Origin: Candidatus Izemoplasma sp.
GTDB lineage: Bacteria; Bacillota_I; Bacilli_A; Izemoplasmatales; Izemoplasmataceae
Assembly (NCBI GenBank): GCA_007132465.1
Contig: SLOP01000040.1
Span: 1-37,668, forward strand
Direction of reading: 5' to 3'
DNA: 37,668 nt
This document shows, piece after piece, positions 6,818 to 15,173 of the stretch. Below the pieces are notes generated by a model that was not told the origin of the DNA, did not search any database, and saw only the letters and a program-made list of their open reading frames with translations. Every line of letters begins with the position of its first letter. The stretch's first letter is position 1. Position numbers and translations under genes: made by a program.

Positions 6818-7932
6818 CTGATTGTCCCCCTTGAATCGCTGACAACCGTGCGATAAAATGCATGCCCGGTTTCTGTCAGTTTAATGATGTTGCCTTCGAG
6901 GCGAATGTAGTGTTGCGCGGTCGCTCGTTGGACAATTTTTTCGCAAAATGCCCGCGACCAGTTCATGTGTTCGTGCAGGGTGTTCGCGTTGAGTTCAATC
7001 GCCGCATCCTCAGATTCTGCATGGTTTTCAACGTGAACGAGCAACCCAGCAAGCGCGATGTGTTCTCGTTGCTTCTTTGTTCGAAACGCTTCAAACAAGA
7101 GTCCTCGCTTGGGTGAAAGCAACATCGCCGAGAAGAAGCTTGCCATCGTCATCGTAGCAATCGTGCCTGATATGGTGACATCAAGCCCCCACGCGAGCGC
7201 ATAACCAACCACGCTGTTGAACGTCGCGATGGCCAAGGTTAGCACGATGGTATGGAACAAGGTCTTGGTAAACAGCAGTGCCGTGATGGGCGGGCCAATC
7301 ATCAACGCGATGACCAAAATAGCACCAACCGCATTAAAGGCCGCAACGGCCGTGAGGGAGACTATCGTCATCAACCCGTAATGCATCAAGACAGCTGAAA
7401 AGCCAAGCACGCTCGCAAGGGCTGGATCGAAGGTCGAGAGTTTGATTTCTTTATAGAACACCGACAACAAACCCACGTTAATGGCTAAAACCACGGCCAT
7501 CACCCACAGTGAGGCTGGCCCTAGGTCTCTATCAAACAACATAACCCGGTCAAAGATGACAAATTCGAGGTTCCCTAGCAATACCATGTCAATGTCGAGG
7601 TGAACGTTCCGGAACTGGGTGGTCACGATGATGACAGCAATTGAAAACAAGAACGTAAAAACAACCCCAATGGCCGCATCTTCCTTCACGCGTCGCGTTT
7701 GAATCAACGCTTCAATCAAAAAGACCGTTACCACACCCATGAGCGTTGCGGCCACCAACAAAAACGGACTCGTCAAATCAGCCACAACCATGAACGCAAG
7801 CACAATCCCAAGCAGTATCGTGTGTGAGATGGCATCGGTCAACATCGACAGACGACGCAACACGAGGAACACGCCGACTAAGCTCGTGGCCAACGCCGTC
7901 AACACGGCGACAGCAAGAATTTCAACGTTCAT
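6814..7932 (-). CDS. troD: Metal ABC transporter permease with C-terminal winged-helix-like tail
   Basis: A 372-residue permease of the ABC-3 family. Residues 1-280 hold about eight to nine membrane segments, with family blocks 'LRRLSMLTDAISHTILLGIVLAF' and 'TIVSLTAVAAFNAVGAILVIALMIGPPITALLFT'. Typical permeases end near 280-300. Here about 90 more soluble residues follow, ending 'IRLEGNIIKLTETGHAFYRTVV', which resembles the wing and recognition part of DtxR-type domains. It pairs with the permease at 7929-9017 (ATGA overlap) to form the channel for a Mn/Zn/Fe importer. The tail may be a regulatory domain; its function is unknown to me. Confidence 0.88.
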   Translation of the reverse strand: MNVEILAVAVLTALATSLVGVFLVLRRLSMLTDAISHTILLGIVLAFMVVADLTSPFLLVAATLMGVVTVFLIEALIQTRRVKEDAAIGVVFTFLFSIAVIIVTTQFRNVHLDIDMVLLGNLEFVIFDRVMLFDRDLGPASLWVMAVVLAINVGLLSVFYKEIKLSTFDPALASVLGFSAVLMHYGLMTIVSLTAVAAFNAVGAILVIALMIGPPITALLFTKTLFHTIVLTLAIATFNSVVGYALAWGLDVTISGTIATMTMASFFSAMLLSPKRGLLFEAFRTKKQREHIALAGLLVHVENHAESEDAAIELNANTLHEHMNWSRAFCEKIVQRATAQHYIRLEGNIIKLTETGHAFYRTVVSDSRGTIR

Positions 7933-9017
7933 TGGCGTCCCCCCTCAATGATGTCTCGCACCTTCTGTTTGCCTTTGTCAGTCATCTCAACTTGGCCAGC
8001 CTTGATGGTCGCGAAGCGTTGATCGATAAACTGGCTATATTGCCCGCGTTCATCAGCGGAAAACGGGCCGTGTTCATACAGGTGAATAAGGCGCTTATAT
8101 TTGATAATTCGCCGTTTATAATACGCCACAGAAACCCGGTGTTTCACAATGCCATGTCGCCATGAGAAAAACATCGTAAAAAGCACAAACCCGCTAAGCA
8201 ACATCACCACTACCGGGCCCGTTGGTAAACTTGCTCGGTCTGAGCCAACGTAGCTTAAGTAGGTGCCAAACGCGCCAGCACCAGCGCCAATGACACCGGC
8301 CAAGAGCGCATTAACCATAAAACGGTTAGACAATTGCCTGGAGGCAACGCTCGGGGCGATGAGTAGCGCACTCATCAACACCACACCGATGGTGCGGATG
8401 CCGATGACGACCACCAAAACCACGGTGATGGTTAACAAGCCCGACGCGGCGCGCTCGCTTAACCCAACGCTACGGTAAAAAGGCTCGTCAAAAACATAGA
8501 GTTTTAACTCCTTCCAAAATAACACCAACACAAGAAAAATGACCAATGAAACAGCGATGATTAACACCACATCGGCACGCACCATGTTCGCGGCTTGGCC
8601 GAAGATAAACGTGGATAATCCCGCTTGCGATGCGCCACCCGTTTTTTGCAAATGGCTCATCAGAACCTGTCCCAGGCCGAAAAAACCCGACAAAATTAAC
8701 GCCATGCCGGCATCAAACTTAACGGTGGTTCGCCGTTTTATTGCATTCAGCAAAACCATCGCCACCACCGACGCGATTGTCGCGCCAATCAGCAACACCG
8801 GCAGATCGCGAACCTGCGTGACCATGAAGGCGATGACGACACCCGGCAACGCGGCGTGCGAAAGGGCATCACCGACGAGCGCTTGTTTGCGAAGGACAAT
8901 GAACGTGCCTAAAAACCCGGCAATGAAGCCGAGAAACATCGTCCCGATGGTGACCACCCTCAAAGTATAGGGCCAGTTTGTCACAAGCCATAACTCAGGC
9001 ATCGTGATCACGCTCAT
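7929..9017 (-). CDS. troC: Metal ABC transporter permease with C-terminal tail
   Basis: A 362-residue ABC-3 permease. Membrane segments fill residues 18-285, with 'LRKQALVGDALSHAALPGVVIAF' (coupling region) and 'TIGVVLMSALLIAPSVASRQL'. It is followed by about 75 charged residues rich in Arg/Lys/Tyr, ending 'QVEMTDKGKQKVRDIIEGG', again similar to the C-terminal edge of a winged helix. Its start lies 23 bp inside the ATPase gene and its stop overlaps the next permease, so translation is coupled. With the partner permease, ATPase and binding protein it makes one importer. Both permeases carrying a helix-wing tail is a shared peculiarity of this operon. Confidence 0.88.
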   Translation of the reverse strand: MSVITMPELWLVTNWPYTLRVVTIGTMFLGFIAGFLGTFIVLRKQALVGDALSHAALPGVVIAFMVTQVRDLPVLLIGATIASVVAMVLLNAIKRRTTVKFDAGMALILSGFFGLGQVLMSHLQKTGGASQAGLSTFIFGQAANMVRADVVLIIAVSLVIFLVLVLFWKELKLYVFDEPFYRSVGLSERAASGLLTITVVLVVVIGIRTIGVVLMSALLIAPSVASRQLSNRFMVNALLAGVIGAGAGAFGTYLSYVGSDRASLPTGPVVVMLLSGFVLFTMFFSWRHGIVKHRVSVAYYKRRIIKYKRLIHLYEHGPFSADERGQYSQFIDQRFATIKAGQVEMTDKGKQKVRDIIEGGRQ

Positions 9018-9738
9018 GCGACATCAGGGTGTCTGTTTGATAGGCGTTACGAATGTTGCCTTCAGTGAACGTCTCACCCACAGGGCCCACCGCGACAAGC
9101 TTAATGTTCAACAGCGCAACCCAATCGAAATAGGCCGGTACAGTGTTCAGGTCGTGGTGCACAACGATAACGGTCTTCCCTTCGTTTTTCAACGCTTTTA
9201 GCAGGGTTACGATGGCTTTTTCGGTCTTCACGTCAACCCCTTGAAATGGCTCATCCATGAAATAGATATCCGCATCTTGAACCAGCGCGCGAGCAAGGAA
9301 TACCCGTTGTTGTTGACCTCCGGAAAGTTCAGAAATCTGACGGTTTTTATAGGCCAGCATGTCGACTTTATCGAGTGCTTTAACCACGGCGTCACGTTCC
9401 TTTTTCCCGGGACGTTTAATCCATCCTAGATGGCCGTAACGTCCCATCATCACGACATCAAACACCGTCGTGGGAAAATCCCAGTCTACGCTTCCCTTCT
9501 GGGGAACATAGGCGATGCGTTTATGTACTTTTTTGTATGTTTCACCCGCAAACAACACCGACCCTGTGAGCGGTTTTACAAGGCCAAGCGCGGCTTTGAT
9601 TAATGTCGTTTTTCCCGCGCCGTTAGGGCCAACGATTCCAAGCAGCACACCTTGGGGGACGTCGAGATCAACATCCCAAAGCACAGGCTGTTTATCATAC
9701 GCAACCGTCAAATCTTCCACATGCAAAGCGTATTCCAT
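8995..9738 (-). CDS. troB: Metal ABC transporter ATP-binding protein
   Basis: A 247-residue ABC ATPase driving the metal importer. Walker A is GPNGAGKTT (residues 37-45), the Q-loop is in 'YVPQKGSVDWDFP' (Gln80), the signature LSGGQ is at 138-142, Walker B 'IYFMDEP' at 158-164, and the switch His is in 'VVHHDL' (194/195). The 'VPQKGSVDWDFPTTVFDVVMMGRYG' stretch is typical of the MntB/TroB/ZnuC group. A GGAGGAAT sequence precedes the ATG at 9738, only 3 bp after the binding-protein stop. Confidence 0.95.
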   Translation of the reverse strand: MEYALHVEDLTVAYDKQPVLWDVDLDVPQGVLLGIVGPNGAGKTTLIKAALGLVKPLTGSVLFAGETYKKVHKRIAYVPQKGSVDWDFPTTVFDVVMMGRYGHLGWIKRPGKKERDAVVKALDKVDMLAYKNRQISELSGGQQQRVFLARALVQDADIYFMDEPFQGVDVKTEKAIVTLLKALKNEGKTVIVVHHDLNTVPAYFDWVALLNIKLVAVGPVGETFTEGNIRNAYQTDTLMSHERDHDA

Positions 9739-9741
9739 TGT

Positions 9742-10656
9742 CTATTCCTCCTCGGAAAGGGCGTTCACAATCAAATCCACGTTTGCGCGAAACGTGCGAA
9801 TGTAGGTTTCGGTGGCTCGCGAGGCATCTCCTGTGGAATCGGAGTAAAGCGCGCCACCAATAACCACGTTATGGCCGAGCGATTCCGCCGCTTCTTTCAC
9901 TGAACGAATGGTGCTTTCAGGCACCGATGATTCCACAAATATCGCTGGAACTTCAAGCGACGCAACCAGTTGGGCCAACGCCTCAATGTCAGCGATGCTG
10001 GCCTCAGCCGAGGTTGAAATTCCTTGCACAGCATGCACTTCTACGCCGTATGCACGGCCAAAATAGGCAAACGCATCATGCGCGGTGATGAGCACTCTGC
10101 GTTCAGGTGAGAGTTCATCAAGGCGGCCACGGATATGCGCATCGAGCCACGACAGTTCAATGAGGTAAGCCTCAAGGCGGCGGCTGTATAGTTCGGCGTT
10201 GTCTCCGTCTAGCAAGGCAAAGGTCGTGGCGAGCTGCTCAGCAGCTTTCGCCCACAGGCTGACGTCAAACCAAATATGCGGGTCAGGGGTGTGTTCATCT
10301 TCGTAAATCACATCCCCCTCTTCAAGCGCATCAGCCAGCACGATGAGCGTGGTTCCTTGAAGGTTTTGCAGGACCTGTCCGAAGCGTTCTTCTAAGTTCA
10401 ATCCGTTGACAATCAACACGTCCGCTGCCGCAATGGCGGCGGTGTCGCTTTGACGTGGTTGGTAGTCGTGGGGATCAATGCCCACGCCCATTAAGGTGAT
10501 TACTTCCACGGCGTTCCCGCCAATCGCACGGGCGAGATCACCAGCATAGGTGGTGGTCGCCACCACTCGAAGGCGTTCACCGCGTTCGCTGTTGCCACAC
10601 GCGACCAGACTCATTAGCATCAGGATGAAAGCAGTGATGAGTAGCATACGTTTCAT
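9742..10656 (-). CDS. troA: TroA-like metal-binding lipoprotein
   Basis: A 304-residue cluster A-I solute-binding protein anchored as a lipoprotein (lipobox LVAC, Cys20). Likely metal ligands are His63 ('GIDPHDYQP'), His127 ('PDPHIWFD'), His193 ('TAHDAFAYF') and Asp273 ('GGALYSDS'). The third ligand is His, as in TroA, rather than Glu as in PsaA. There is no His-rich loop, unlike the protein at the left edge. 'GISTSAEASIADI' is a conserved family stretch. First gene of the operon; AGAGGGAT precedes ATG 10656. TroA-type proteins bind zinc and manganese, so the physiological metal remains open. Confidence 0.93.
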   Translation of the reverse strand: MKRMLLITAFILMLMSLVACGNSERGERLRVVATTTYAGDLARAIGGNAVEVITLMGVGIDPHDYQPRQSDTAAIAAADVLIVNGLNLEERFGQVLQNLQGTTLIVLADALEEGDVIYEDEHTPDPHIWFDVSLWAKAAEQLATTFALLDGDNAELYSRRLEAYLIELSWLDAHIRGRLDELSPERRVLITAHDAFAYFGRAYGVEVHAVQGISTSAEASIADIEALAQLVASLEVPAIFVESSVPESTIRSVKEAAESLGHNVVIGGALYSDSTGDASRATETYIRTFRANVDLIVNALSEEE

Positions 10657-10671
10657 TGTGTATCCCTCTTT

Positions 10672-10687
10672 TTATGGTATACCTTAA
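10672..10687. promoter_or_regulatory. Candidate DtxR/TroR-family operator
   Basis: A near-perfect 16-bp palindrome TTAAGGTATACCATAA (minus strand; arms TTAAGGTA and TACCATAA, one mismatch) lies just downstream of the -10 of the metal operon promoter, about 15 bp before the troA start. The size and AGGTATACC-like core fit MntR/TroR sites. A bound repressor there would block initiation or escape. Confidence 0.6.
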
Positions 10688-10697
10688 TTTTTAGTTA

Positions 10698-10726
10698 ATA
10701 GTATCATTAATATGTGCCGGTGTCAA
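10698..10726 (-). promoter_or_regulatory. Promoter of the metal uptake operon
   Basis: Minus-strand TTGACA (10721-10726), 17-bp spacer and TACTAT (10698-10703) with a TG extension. This is close to the sigma-A consensus. Confidence 0.8.
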
Positions 10727-10736
10727 CGCTAACACC

Positions 10737-10761
10737 AAAAAAAAACCGCACCGAAGTGCGG
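10737..10761 (-). terminator. Rho-independent terminator of the pyrophosphatase-like gene
   Basis: Stem CCGCAC (10746-10751) with GTGCGG (10756-10761). On the minus strand the loop is TTCG, and nine T follow. Confidence 0.92.
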
Positions 10762-10768
10762 GCCTTGC

Positions 10769-11110
10769 TTACGTTTTACCTGGTTCGCTCACCACACGTG
10801 AGTGGTGATGCCTTTCTTTAAACTCGATGAGTGCTTCAATCTGTTCGGTTGTGTACTTGCCACGTTCCTTGGCCACCACAACCTTGTCGGCGCTTTCGTT
10901 CATTCGCCGGACGACCGCCACCACGTATCCTTCAAACCGTTCAATCGGTTCGAATTCGCCAACGACATAAGCTTTAACCGCTTTCTGTCCAGCAAACGTT
11001 TTTGGCAAAAACCCGTAGTTGATGGGATAGACAGTACCATGATTCGGGCTTCTGCTTCCTAAAGGGCGGTCGACGACAACCTCGACTTCGGTGCCTAACA
11101 ACTCTTCCAT
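10769..11110 (-). CDS. Small inorganic pyrophosphatase-like protein with degraded metal site
   Basis: A 113-residue protein of the short Ppa-like family: 'LGTEVEVVVDRPLGSRSPNHGTVYPINYGFLPKTFAG' matches the N-terminal barrel, and 'KYTTEQIEALIEFKERHH' matches the C-terminal helix. Canonical family I enzymes then have a D-G-D/E-x-x-D motif that holds the catalytic metals. Here the same place reads GQKAVKAY, so these acids are missing. Catalysis as a pyrophosphatase is therefore doubtful. The start is ATG 11110, preceded by AGAGGAGG with a 10-nt gap. An upstream TTG at 11161 in the same frame lacks a ribosome site. TATAAT at 11181-11186 (minus) is the likely -10. Confidence 0.75.
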   Translation of the reverse strand: MEELLGTEVEVVVDRPLGSRSPNHGTVYPINYGFLPKTFAGQKAVKAYVVGEFEPIERFEGYVVAVVRRMNESADKVVVAKERGKYTTEQIEALIEFKERHHHSRVVSEPGKT

Positions 11111-11238
11111 GTCACAAAGTCCTCCTCTGAACGTTTCGTCTTTGGTGTTTGTGATTGTCAATGGGGTTTCTTATAGTTCAATTATATCATCGTTTGACTT
11201 TTTTTGAGTGAGCGATTTTTGTGAATTGACTGGTTCAC

Positions 11239-12015
11239 CTAAGCGCGGCGCGCTTCACGTGCGGTGACGTCGACGTGCCTAGTCAACCACACGTATAGTC
11301 CATAGAACAACACCACCACAACCACACCGAGCATCGCCGTCAACGTCCAGTAAAGCACGTTGTACTCAAAAAACCCGAGTTCACCGCTGACGCCAAGGGT
11401 GTAAAACCATTCCAACGGCGTGCCTTCCTCAGGGCGCACGGTGTAAAAATAGTTCGCCTCCGACAAGGTGGGAATGAGTTTAAGCACGTTGTTAAGGACC
11501 ATAGCACCAACAAAGAGACCAGCCATCAACATCACCGTCTGGCCAAACACCCGACGATCTATGGTGACCATCCCAGCGAGCACGGCCCATAACGCAATCA
11601 TCACAATCAACAGATGTCCCCAAAAATACGTCTGCGCAAGCAGCATCCAAAAACTCGGATACGCTGCCAAAGCGTTCGCAAAAACCAGCGATATAAACGC
11701 CGCAGGCAGGTTTAGACAAAAGGATAAGGCAAACAGTTTATCGCTTCTAAGATAAAACGCAAGCCAAAGCACGATGTTGGCAAAATGACAAACTTGCAAG
11801 GGCACCACTTGGGCATGAAAGCCCTCGGTCAAAAGAATCGTGACGTTGCGAACCACGAGCACCACCATCGCCGCGCTTGAAAGCCATAGCCCAAGCCGTC
11901 GTTTTTCCGCATAATCAGCCCGGCTGGTCAAACGAAATAACGCATAAGCCAACACTAGGGGAGAGGCGATGTAAAGGCCGTGATACCATGTCCATAAATC
12001 AAACGGCATGTCCAC
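11239..12015 (-). CDS. YwaF/TMEM164-family integral membrane protein
   Basis: A 258-residue protein with about seven membrane helices, matching the TIGR02206/YwaF family. Characteristic sites are 'VVPLQVCHFANIVLW' (Cys76, His77) and 'TYFWGHLLIV' (His134). Animal TMEM164 is a distant member reported as a cysteine-dependent acyltransferase in ether-lipid synthesis. Whether the bacterial protein is an acyltransferase is not known, and Cys76 as nucleophile is only an inference. It starts 6 bp after the fabV stop, with GGAGGTG as ribosome site, so the two form an operon, which fits a lipid-related role. Confidence 0.8.
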   Translation of the reverse strand: MDMPFDLWTWYHGLYIASPLVLAYALFRLTSRADYAEKRRLGLWLSSAAMVVLVVRNVTILLTEGFHAQVVPLQVCHFANIVLWLAFYLRSDKLFALSFCLNLPAAFISLVFANALAAYPSFWMLLAQTYFWGHLLIVMIALWAVLAGMVTIDRRVFGQTVMLMAGLFVGAMVLNNVLKLIPTLSEANYFYTVRPEEGTPLEWFYTLGVSGELGFFEYNVLYWTLTAMLGVVVVVLFYGLYVWLTRHVDVTAREARRA

Positions 12016-12021
12016 ACCTCC

Positions 12022-13215
12022 TTACTCGGGTTCCATCAACGCCAAAGCGTCCATGTCAACCGGTTTATCATAATCGATGTCGGCAAACCCAAACCCGTTT
12101 AAGGTATACAGTTCATGGATAAACGCGTCCATGCCGCGCAAAGAAAAGAGCCTATCTTCGTCCGATTCGCGCATCAATCGAAGCGTCGCATCTTGCACCT
12201 CAGGTGCCATCTCACGGTGGTCTAGCCGAATCCGTCCGGCTTCATCCACGATGCGCTGATCCCCGTAAATCATCTCCGCAAACAAGCGGTGTTTGTGAGC
12301 GAGAATGGATTCGTGTGTGCCGTTTTCAAGCATCACGTTGTAGAGACACGCGCCATACACCGGCATCTGCGGGATGAACACGCTTGCCTTGGTTGCGACG
12401 GCTTTGCTGGAAGAAACGAGCGCTTCACCCCCAAGCGTTCGAGATAAGGTGTCGTGCATGGCTCGAGCGGTTTGTTCAAGGTGTACCTTGGCTTGTCCAA
12501 TCGATCCATCACGGTAGATTTTCCGCGTCGTTTCACCACCAATGTAAGTGTACGCAACCGTTTTAAAAGACGAGCCTAACAAGCCCTGCTCTCGCAACGT
12601 TTCTACCCATTGTCGCCAGTCATCGCCGCCCATCACAAACACGGTGTCATCGACTTCCTGTTTACTGGCAGATTCCACACGTACGTTAGCCAATTGCCGG
12701 TTCGCAATGTCCACTGTCTGGCCTTCAACCGGTGCACCGATCGTCTTCAAGCTAGAATGAATGCGTTCTCCGGTTTTTTCGTTCAATCGTGATGGCGCCG
12801 CCAGCGAATACACAAGTAAATCGATATGTCCAAGGTGTGCTTTAATGTACTTGGCAACCGCTAACTTGGTTGCCTGCACATACGCATCACCAACGAAATC
12901 TTTATGGGTGTTGCCAGTCTCTTTAGCATGGCGCTGAAAAAACACGTTGTTCCACCAGCCGGCACTGCCGGTCCGCTTACCCTTTGGCGGGCTTTCAAAG
13001 GATACGTTGACGGTGTTGGCGTTGGCCGCAAAGGCCAACGCGACACGGCTCGATAACCCGTACCCCGATGACCCACCAATCACAAGCACGTTGTTGGGCC
13101 CGGTAAATGACGGAAGGCGTTTGGCTTCATCAATCTGATTTTTCACAAAGGCTTCACAGCCATAAGGGTGAGCATTGGTAAAGAAGTTCCCCCGTATTTT
13201 GGGTTTGATTATCAT
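12022..13215 (-). CDS. fabV: Enoyl-ACP reductase FabV / trans-2-enoyl-CoA reductase
   Basis: A 397-residue NADH-dependent enoyl reductase of the FabV/TER family, at the usual length. The N-terminus is 'IIKPKIRGNFFTNAHPYGC'. The nucleotide site is 'VIGGSSGYGLSSRVALAF' (residues 45-62). The family's Y-x8-K catalytic pair is Tyr234 and Lys243 in 'YIGGETTRKIYRDGSIGQAK'. It also has 'SAGWWNN' and 'DLLVYSLAAPSR'. It reduces the trans-2 double bond in fatty acid elongation, or crotonyl-CoA in butyrate-type fermentation; the sequence does not separate these roles. The extended -10 TGATATACT (hexamer at 13246-13251, minus) is the probable promoter. Confidence 0.95.
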   Translation of the reverse strand: MIIKPKIRGNFFTNAHPYGCEAFVKNQIDEAKRLPSFTGPNNVLVIGGSSGYGLSSRVALAFAANANTVNVSFESPPKGKRTGSAGWWNNVFFQRHAKETGNTHKDFVGDAYVQATKLAVAKYIKAHLGHIDLLVYSLAAPSRLNEKTGERIHSSLKTIGAPVEGQTVDIANRQLANVRVESASKQEVDDTVFVMGGDDWRQWVETLREQGLLGSSFKTVAYTYIGGETTRKIYRDGSIGQAKVHLEQTARAMHDTLSRTLGGEALVSSSKAVATKASVFIPQMPVYGACLYNVMLENGTHESILAHKHRLFAEMIYGDQRIVDEAGRIRLDHREMAPEVQDATLRLMRESDEDRLFSLRGMDAFIHELYTLNGFGFADIDYDKPVDMDALALMEPE

Positions 13216-13365
13216 CGCAATCGTCCTTTCGTTGTAAACGGGTTCAGTATATCATGAATAATGGCACACCATTGTGCGGCGCGCTACTTACAGTGTACAC
13301 GCTCAAAACACCATTGGCAAGCGTGTATGCAGAAAATCATTTACCCACTCGCGACATTGTCACGC

Positions 13366-13379
13366 GTCAAACGTTTACA
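13366..13379 (-). promoter_or_regulatory. cre-like (CcpA) site over the alpha-glucosidase -35
   Basis: Minus-strand TGTAAACGTTTGAC matches the cre consensus TGWAARCGYTWNCW at 12 of 14 positions and overlaps the -35 TTTACA (13374-13379). This suggests catabolite repression, or control by another LacI-family protein. Confidence 0.55.
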
Positions 13380-13402
13380 GATGCCCCGATTCAGTGTACT
13401 AT
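13374..13402 (+). promoter_or_regulatory. Promoter of the alpha-glucosidase gene
   Basis: TTTACA (13374-13379), 17-bp spacer, TACTAT (13397-13402), about 35 bp before the ATG. It lies inside the long open frame upstream of the true start and supports initiation at 13437. Confidence 0.7.
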
Positions 13403-13436
13403 AAAAAGGAGTTCGCACATCAAGGAGAGATGTCAC

Positions 13437-15140
13437 ATGCCCACGCGCTGGTGGCAAGACACCATCATCTATCAAGTCTACCTTCGAAGTTTTCAAGACA
13501 CCAACGCCGATGGCATCGGCGATTTGCAAGGCGTGATTAAGCGGCTTGATTATGTGCGTGACCTTGGCATCGACACCGTATGGATTAGCCCGCACTTTGA
13601 TTCACCCATGGACGATAACGGCTATGACGTGCGTGACTTTTGTAACGTAAGCCCTGATTATGGCACGCTCGACGATTTTAAGGCTTTGTTGAGCGAAGCG
13701 CACGCACGAAACATGAAAATCATCATCGACATGATTGTAAACCACACATCCGATGAACATCCTTGGTTTTTAGCTGCCAAAGACCCAACGCATCCTGACC
13801 ACACCACGTTCAGAGATTTCTACATTTGGCAACCGCCACGAATGAATGACCAAGGGAACCCCGAACGACCAACGTCGTGGGTGTCATGGTTCGGTGGCTC
13901 CACTTGGACATACAATCCGCCCACCAACGATTATTATCTGCACATCTTCAGCGCAAAAATGCCCGATCTCAACTGGCGAAATCCTGCCGTTCGTGTTGCC
14001 ATGAAAGCCGTCATTCAGTTCTGGATTGACCTTGGCGTGGATGGGTTTCGCCTTGACGCCTCAAACCACCTGGAAAAAAACTGGGATTTTCCCGAAGCCA
14101 ACCCTGGCTACGAACACTTTTCTAACCTTCCAAAACATCACGAGTACCTCGAAGAACTCAGCAGAGCGTTGTTTGAGCCTTACGACCTACTCATCATCGG
14201 CGAAGCCGGTAGCGCAAGCCGCGAGGAAGCCCTGCGCTATGCAGGGTATGATTCCCACGAGTTCAACCTTCTCATCCACTTTGAACACTGTTGGGCGGAC
14301 ATCGATGAAGCCAATAACGTAACGCCTGGCAAATGGGCGAAAGGCTCGGTGGATGTAACAAAAATCAAACGCAGTTTTGCTAAGTGGCAGCAGGTATTCG
14401 CAAACCAAGGATGGAATGTCCTCTACTGGCACAACCACGATCAACCCCGCATTGTATCGCATTACGGAGATGATGCCATCCACCACCGCCGCAGCGCGCT
14501 GATGTTGGCGTATTGTTTGTATTTGTTGCCAGGAACACCGATTGTGTACTACGGCGAAGAGATTGGCATGACCAATGTCGATTACACCGACCTTAGCGAT
14601 TTTCGTGACGTCGAAGTGTTTACTGAGTATGGTAACTTCAAACAAAACGGTGCGCATCACGAAACCGCCATGCAAGCGCTGCGCGATCGATGCCGCGACA
14701 ACGCTCGCACACCGATGCAATGGGATGACTCTCCCCATGCGGGCTTCAGCACCGCCACACCGTGGATGAAAGTCAACGGCAACCACAGCGACATCAACGT
14801 CAAAACCCAACAGAAACAACCCGATTCCATATGGCAGACGTACAAGACCCTTCTACACCTTCGCAAGCACGAACGGCTAAACCATGGTAAGGTCACCTTT
14901 TACACCCTCGACCATGAACAAGCCTTCGTGTATTGTGTGACAGGGAAAACCCACGATTACCTTGTCATCGCCAACTTCACCGATAAACCGATGCGCTATC
15001 CGCTTGATTCGTTGATTAAGGATTATACGCTCTATGTCGCCAATGTTAAGAATGCTCAGGCAAAAAGCCCTCGATTCGCGCCGTTTGAGGCGCGCATTTA
15101 TCGCCACCAACACAACCGCACAAGCTCAGCCATGATATAA
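13437..15140 (+). CDS. GH13 alpha-glucosidase (MalL-like)
   Basis: A 567-residue cytoplasmic enzyme of the GH13 oligo-1,6-glucosidase/alpha-glucosidase group. It opens with 'RWWQDTIIYQVYLRSFQDTNADGIGDLQG'. Catalytic residues: nucleophile Asp207 ('GVDGFRLDAS'), acid/base Glu256 ('IIGEAGS') and Asp335 ('YWHNHDQPR'). Region I is 'DMIVNHTSDEH'. The residue after the nucleophile is Ala208, not the Val common in alpha-1,6-specific members, which hints at alpha-1,4 (maltase-like) preference. Although the frame is open from 13254, ATG 13437 has AAGGAGAG just upstream, a promoter at 13374-13402, and matches the family N-terminus. Confidence 0.93.
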   Translation: MPTRWWQDTIIYQVYLRSFQDTNADGIGDLQGVIKRLDYVRDLGIDTVWISPHFDSPMDDNGYDVRDFCNVSPDYGTLDDFKALLSEAHARNMKIIIDMIVNHTSDEHPWFLAAKDPTHPDHTTFRDFYIWQPPRMNDQGNPERPTSWVSWFGGSTWTYNPPTNDYYLHIFSAKMPDLNWRNPAVRVAMKAVIQFWIDLGVDGFRLDASNHLEKNWDFPEANPGYEHFSNLPKHHEYLEELSRALFEPYDLLIIGEAGSASREEALRYAGYDSHEFNLLIHFEHCWADIDEANNVTPGKWAKGSVDVTKIKRSFAKWQQVFANQGWNVLYWHNHDQPRIVSHYGDDAIHHRRSALMLAYCLYLLPGTPIVYYGEEIGMTNVDYTDLSDFRDVEVFTEYGNFKQNGAHHETAMQALRDRCRDNARTPMQWDDSPHAGFSTATPWMKVNGNHSDINVKTQQKQPDSIWQTYKTLLHLRKHERLNHGKVTFYTLDHEQAFVYCVTGKTHDYLVIANFTDKPMRYPLDSLIKDYTLYVANVKNAQAKSPRFAPFEARIYRHQHNRTSSAMI

Positions 15141-15173
15141 TAAATAAGAAGACATAATCGGAAGGATGGTAAT

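Noticed and set aside
8263-8970. Plus-strand open frames opposite the troC permease
   Set aside because: They mirror the hydrophobic gene on the other strand, with composition biased by it, no ribosome sites and no family resemblance.
11111-11161. N-terminal extension of the pyrophosphatase-like protein from TTG 11161
   Set aside because: The AGAGGAGG ribosome site falls inside this stretch, and the family N-terminus fits ATG 11110.
13254-13436. Upstream extension of the alpha-glucosidase by 61 residues
   Set aside because: The promoter and a good ribosome site lie inside this part, and the family N-terminus begins at 13437.
14187-14819. Minus-strand 210-residue frame inside the glucosidase gene
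   Set aside because: It is antisense to conserved GH13 catalytic sequence and has no recognisable motif.
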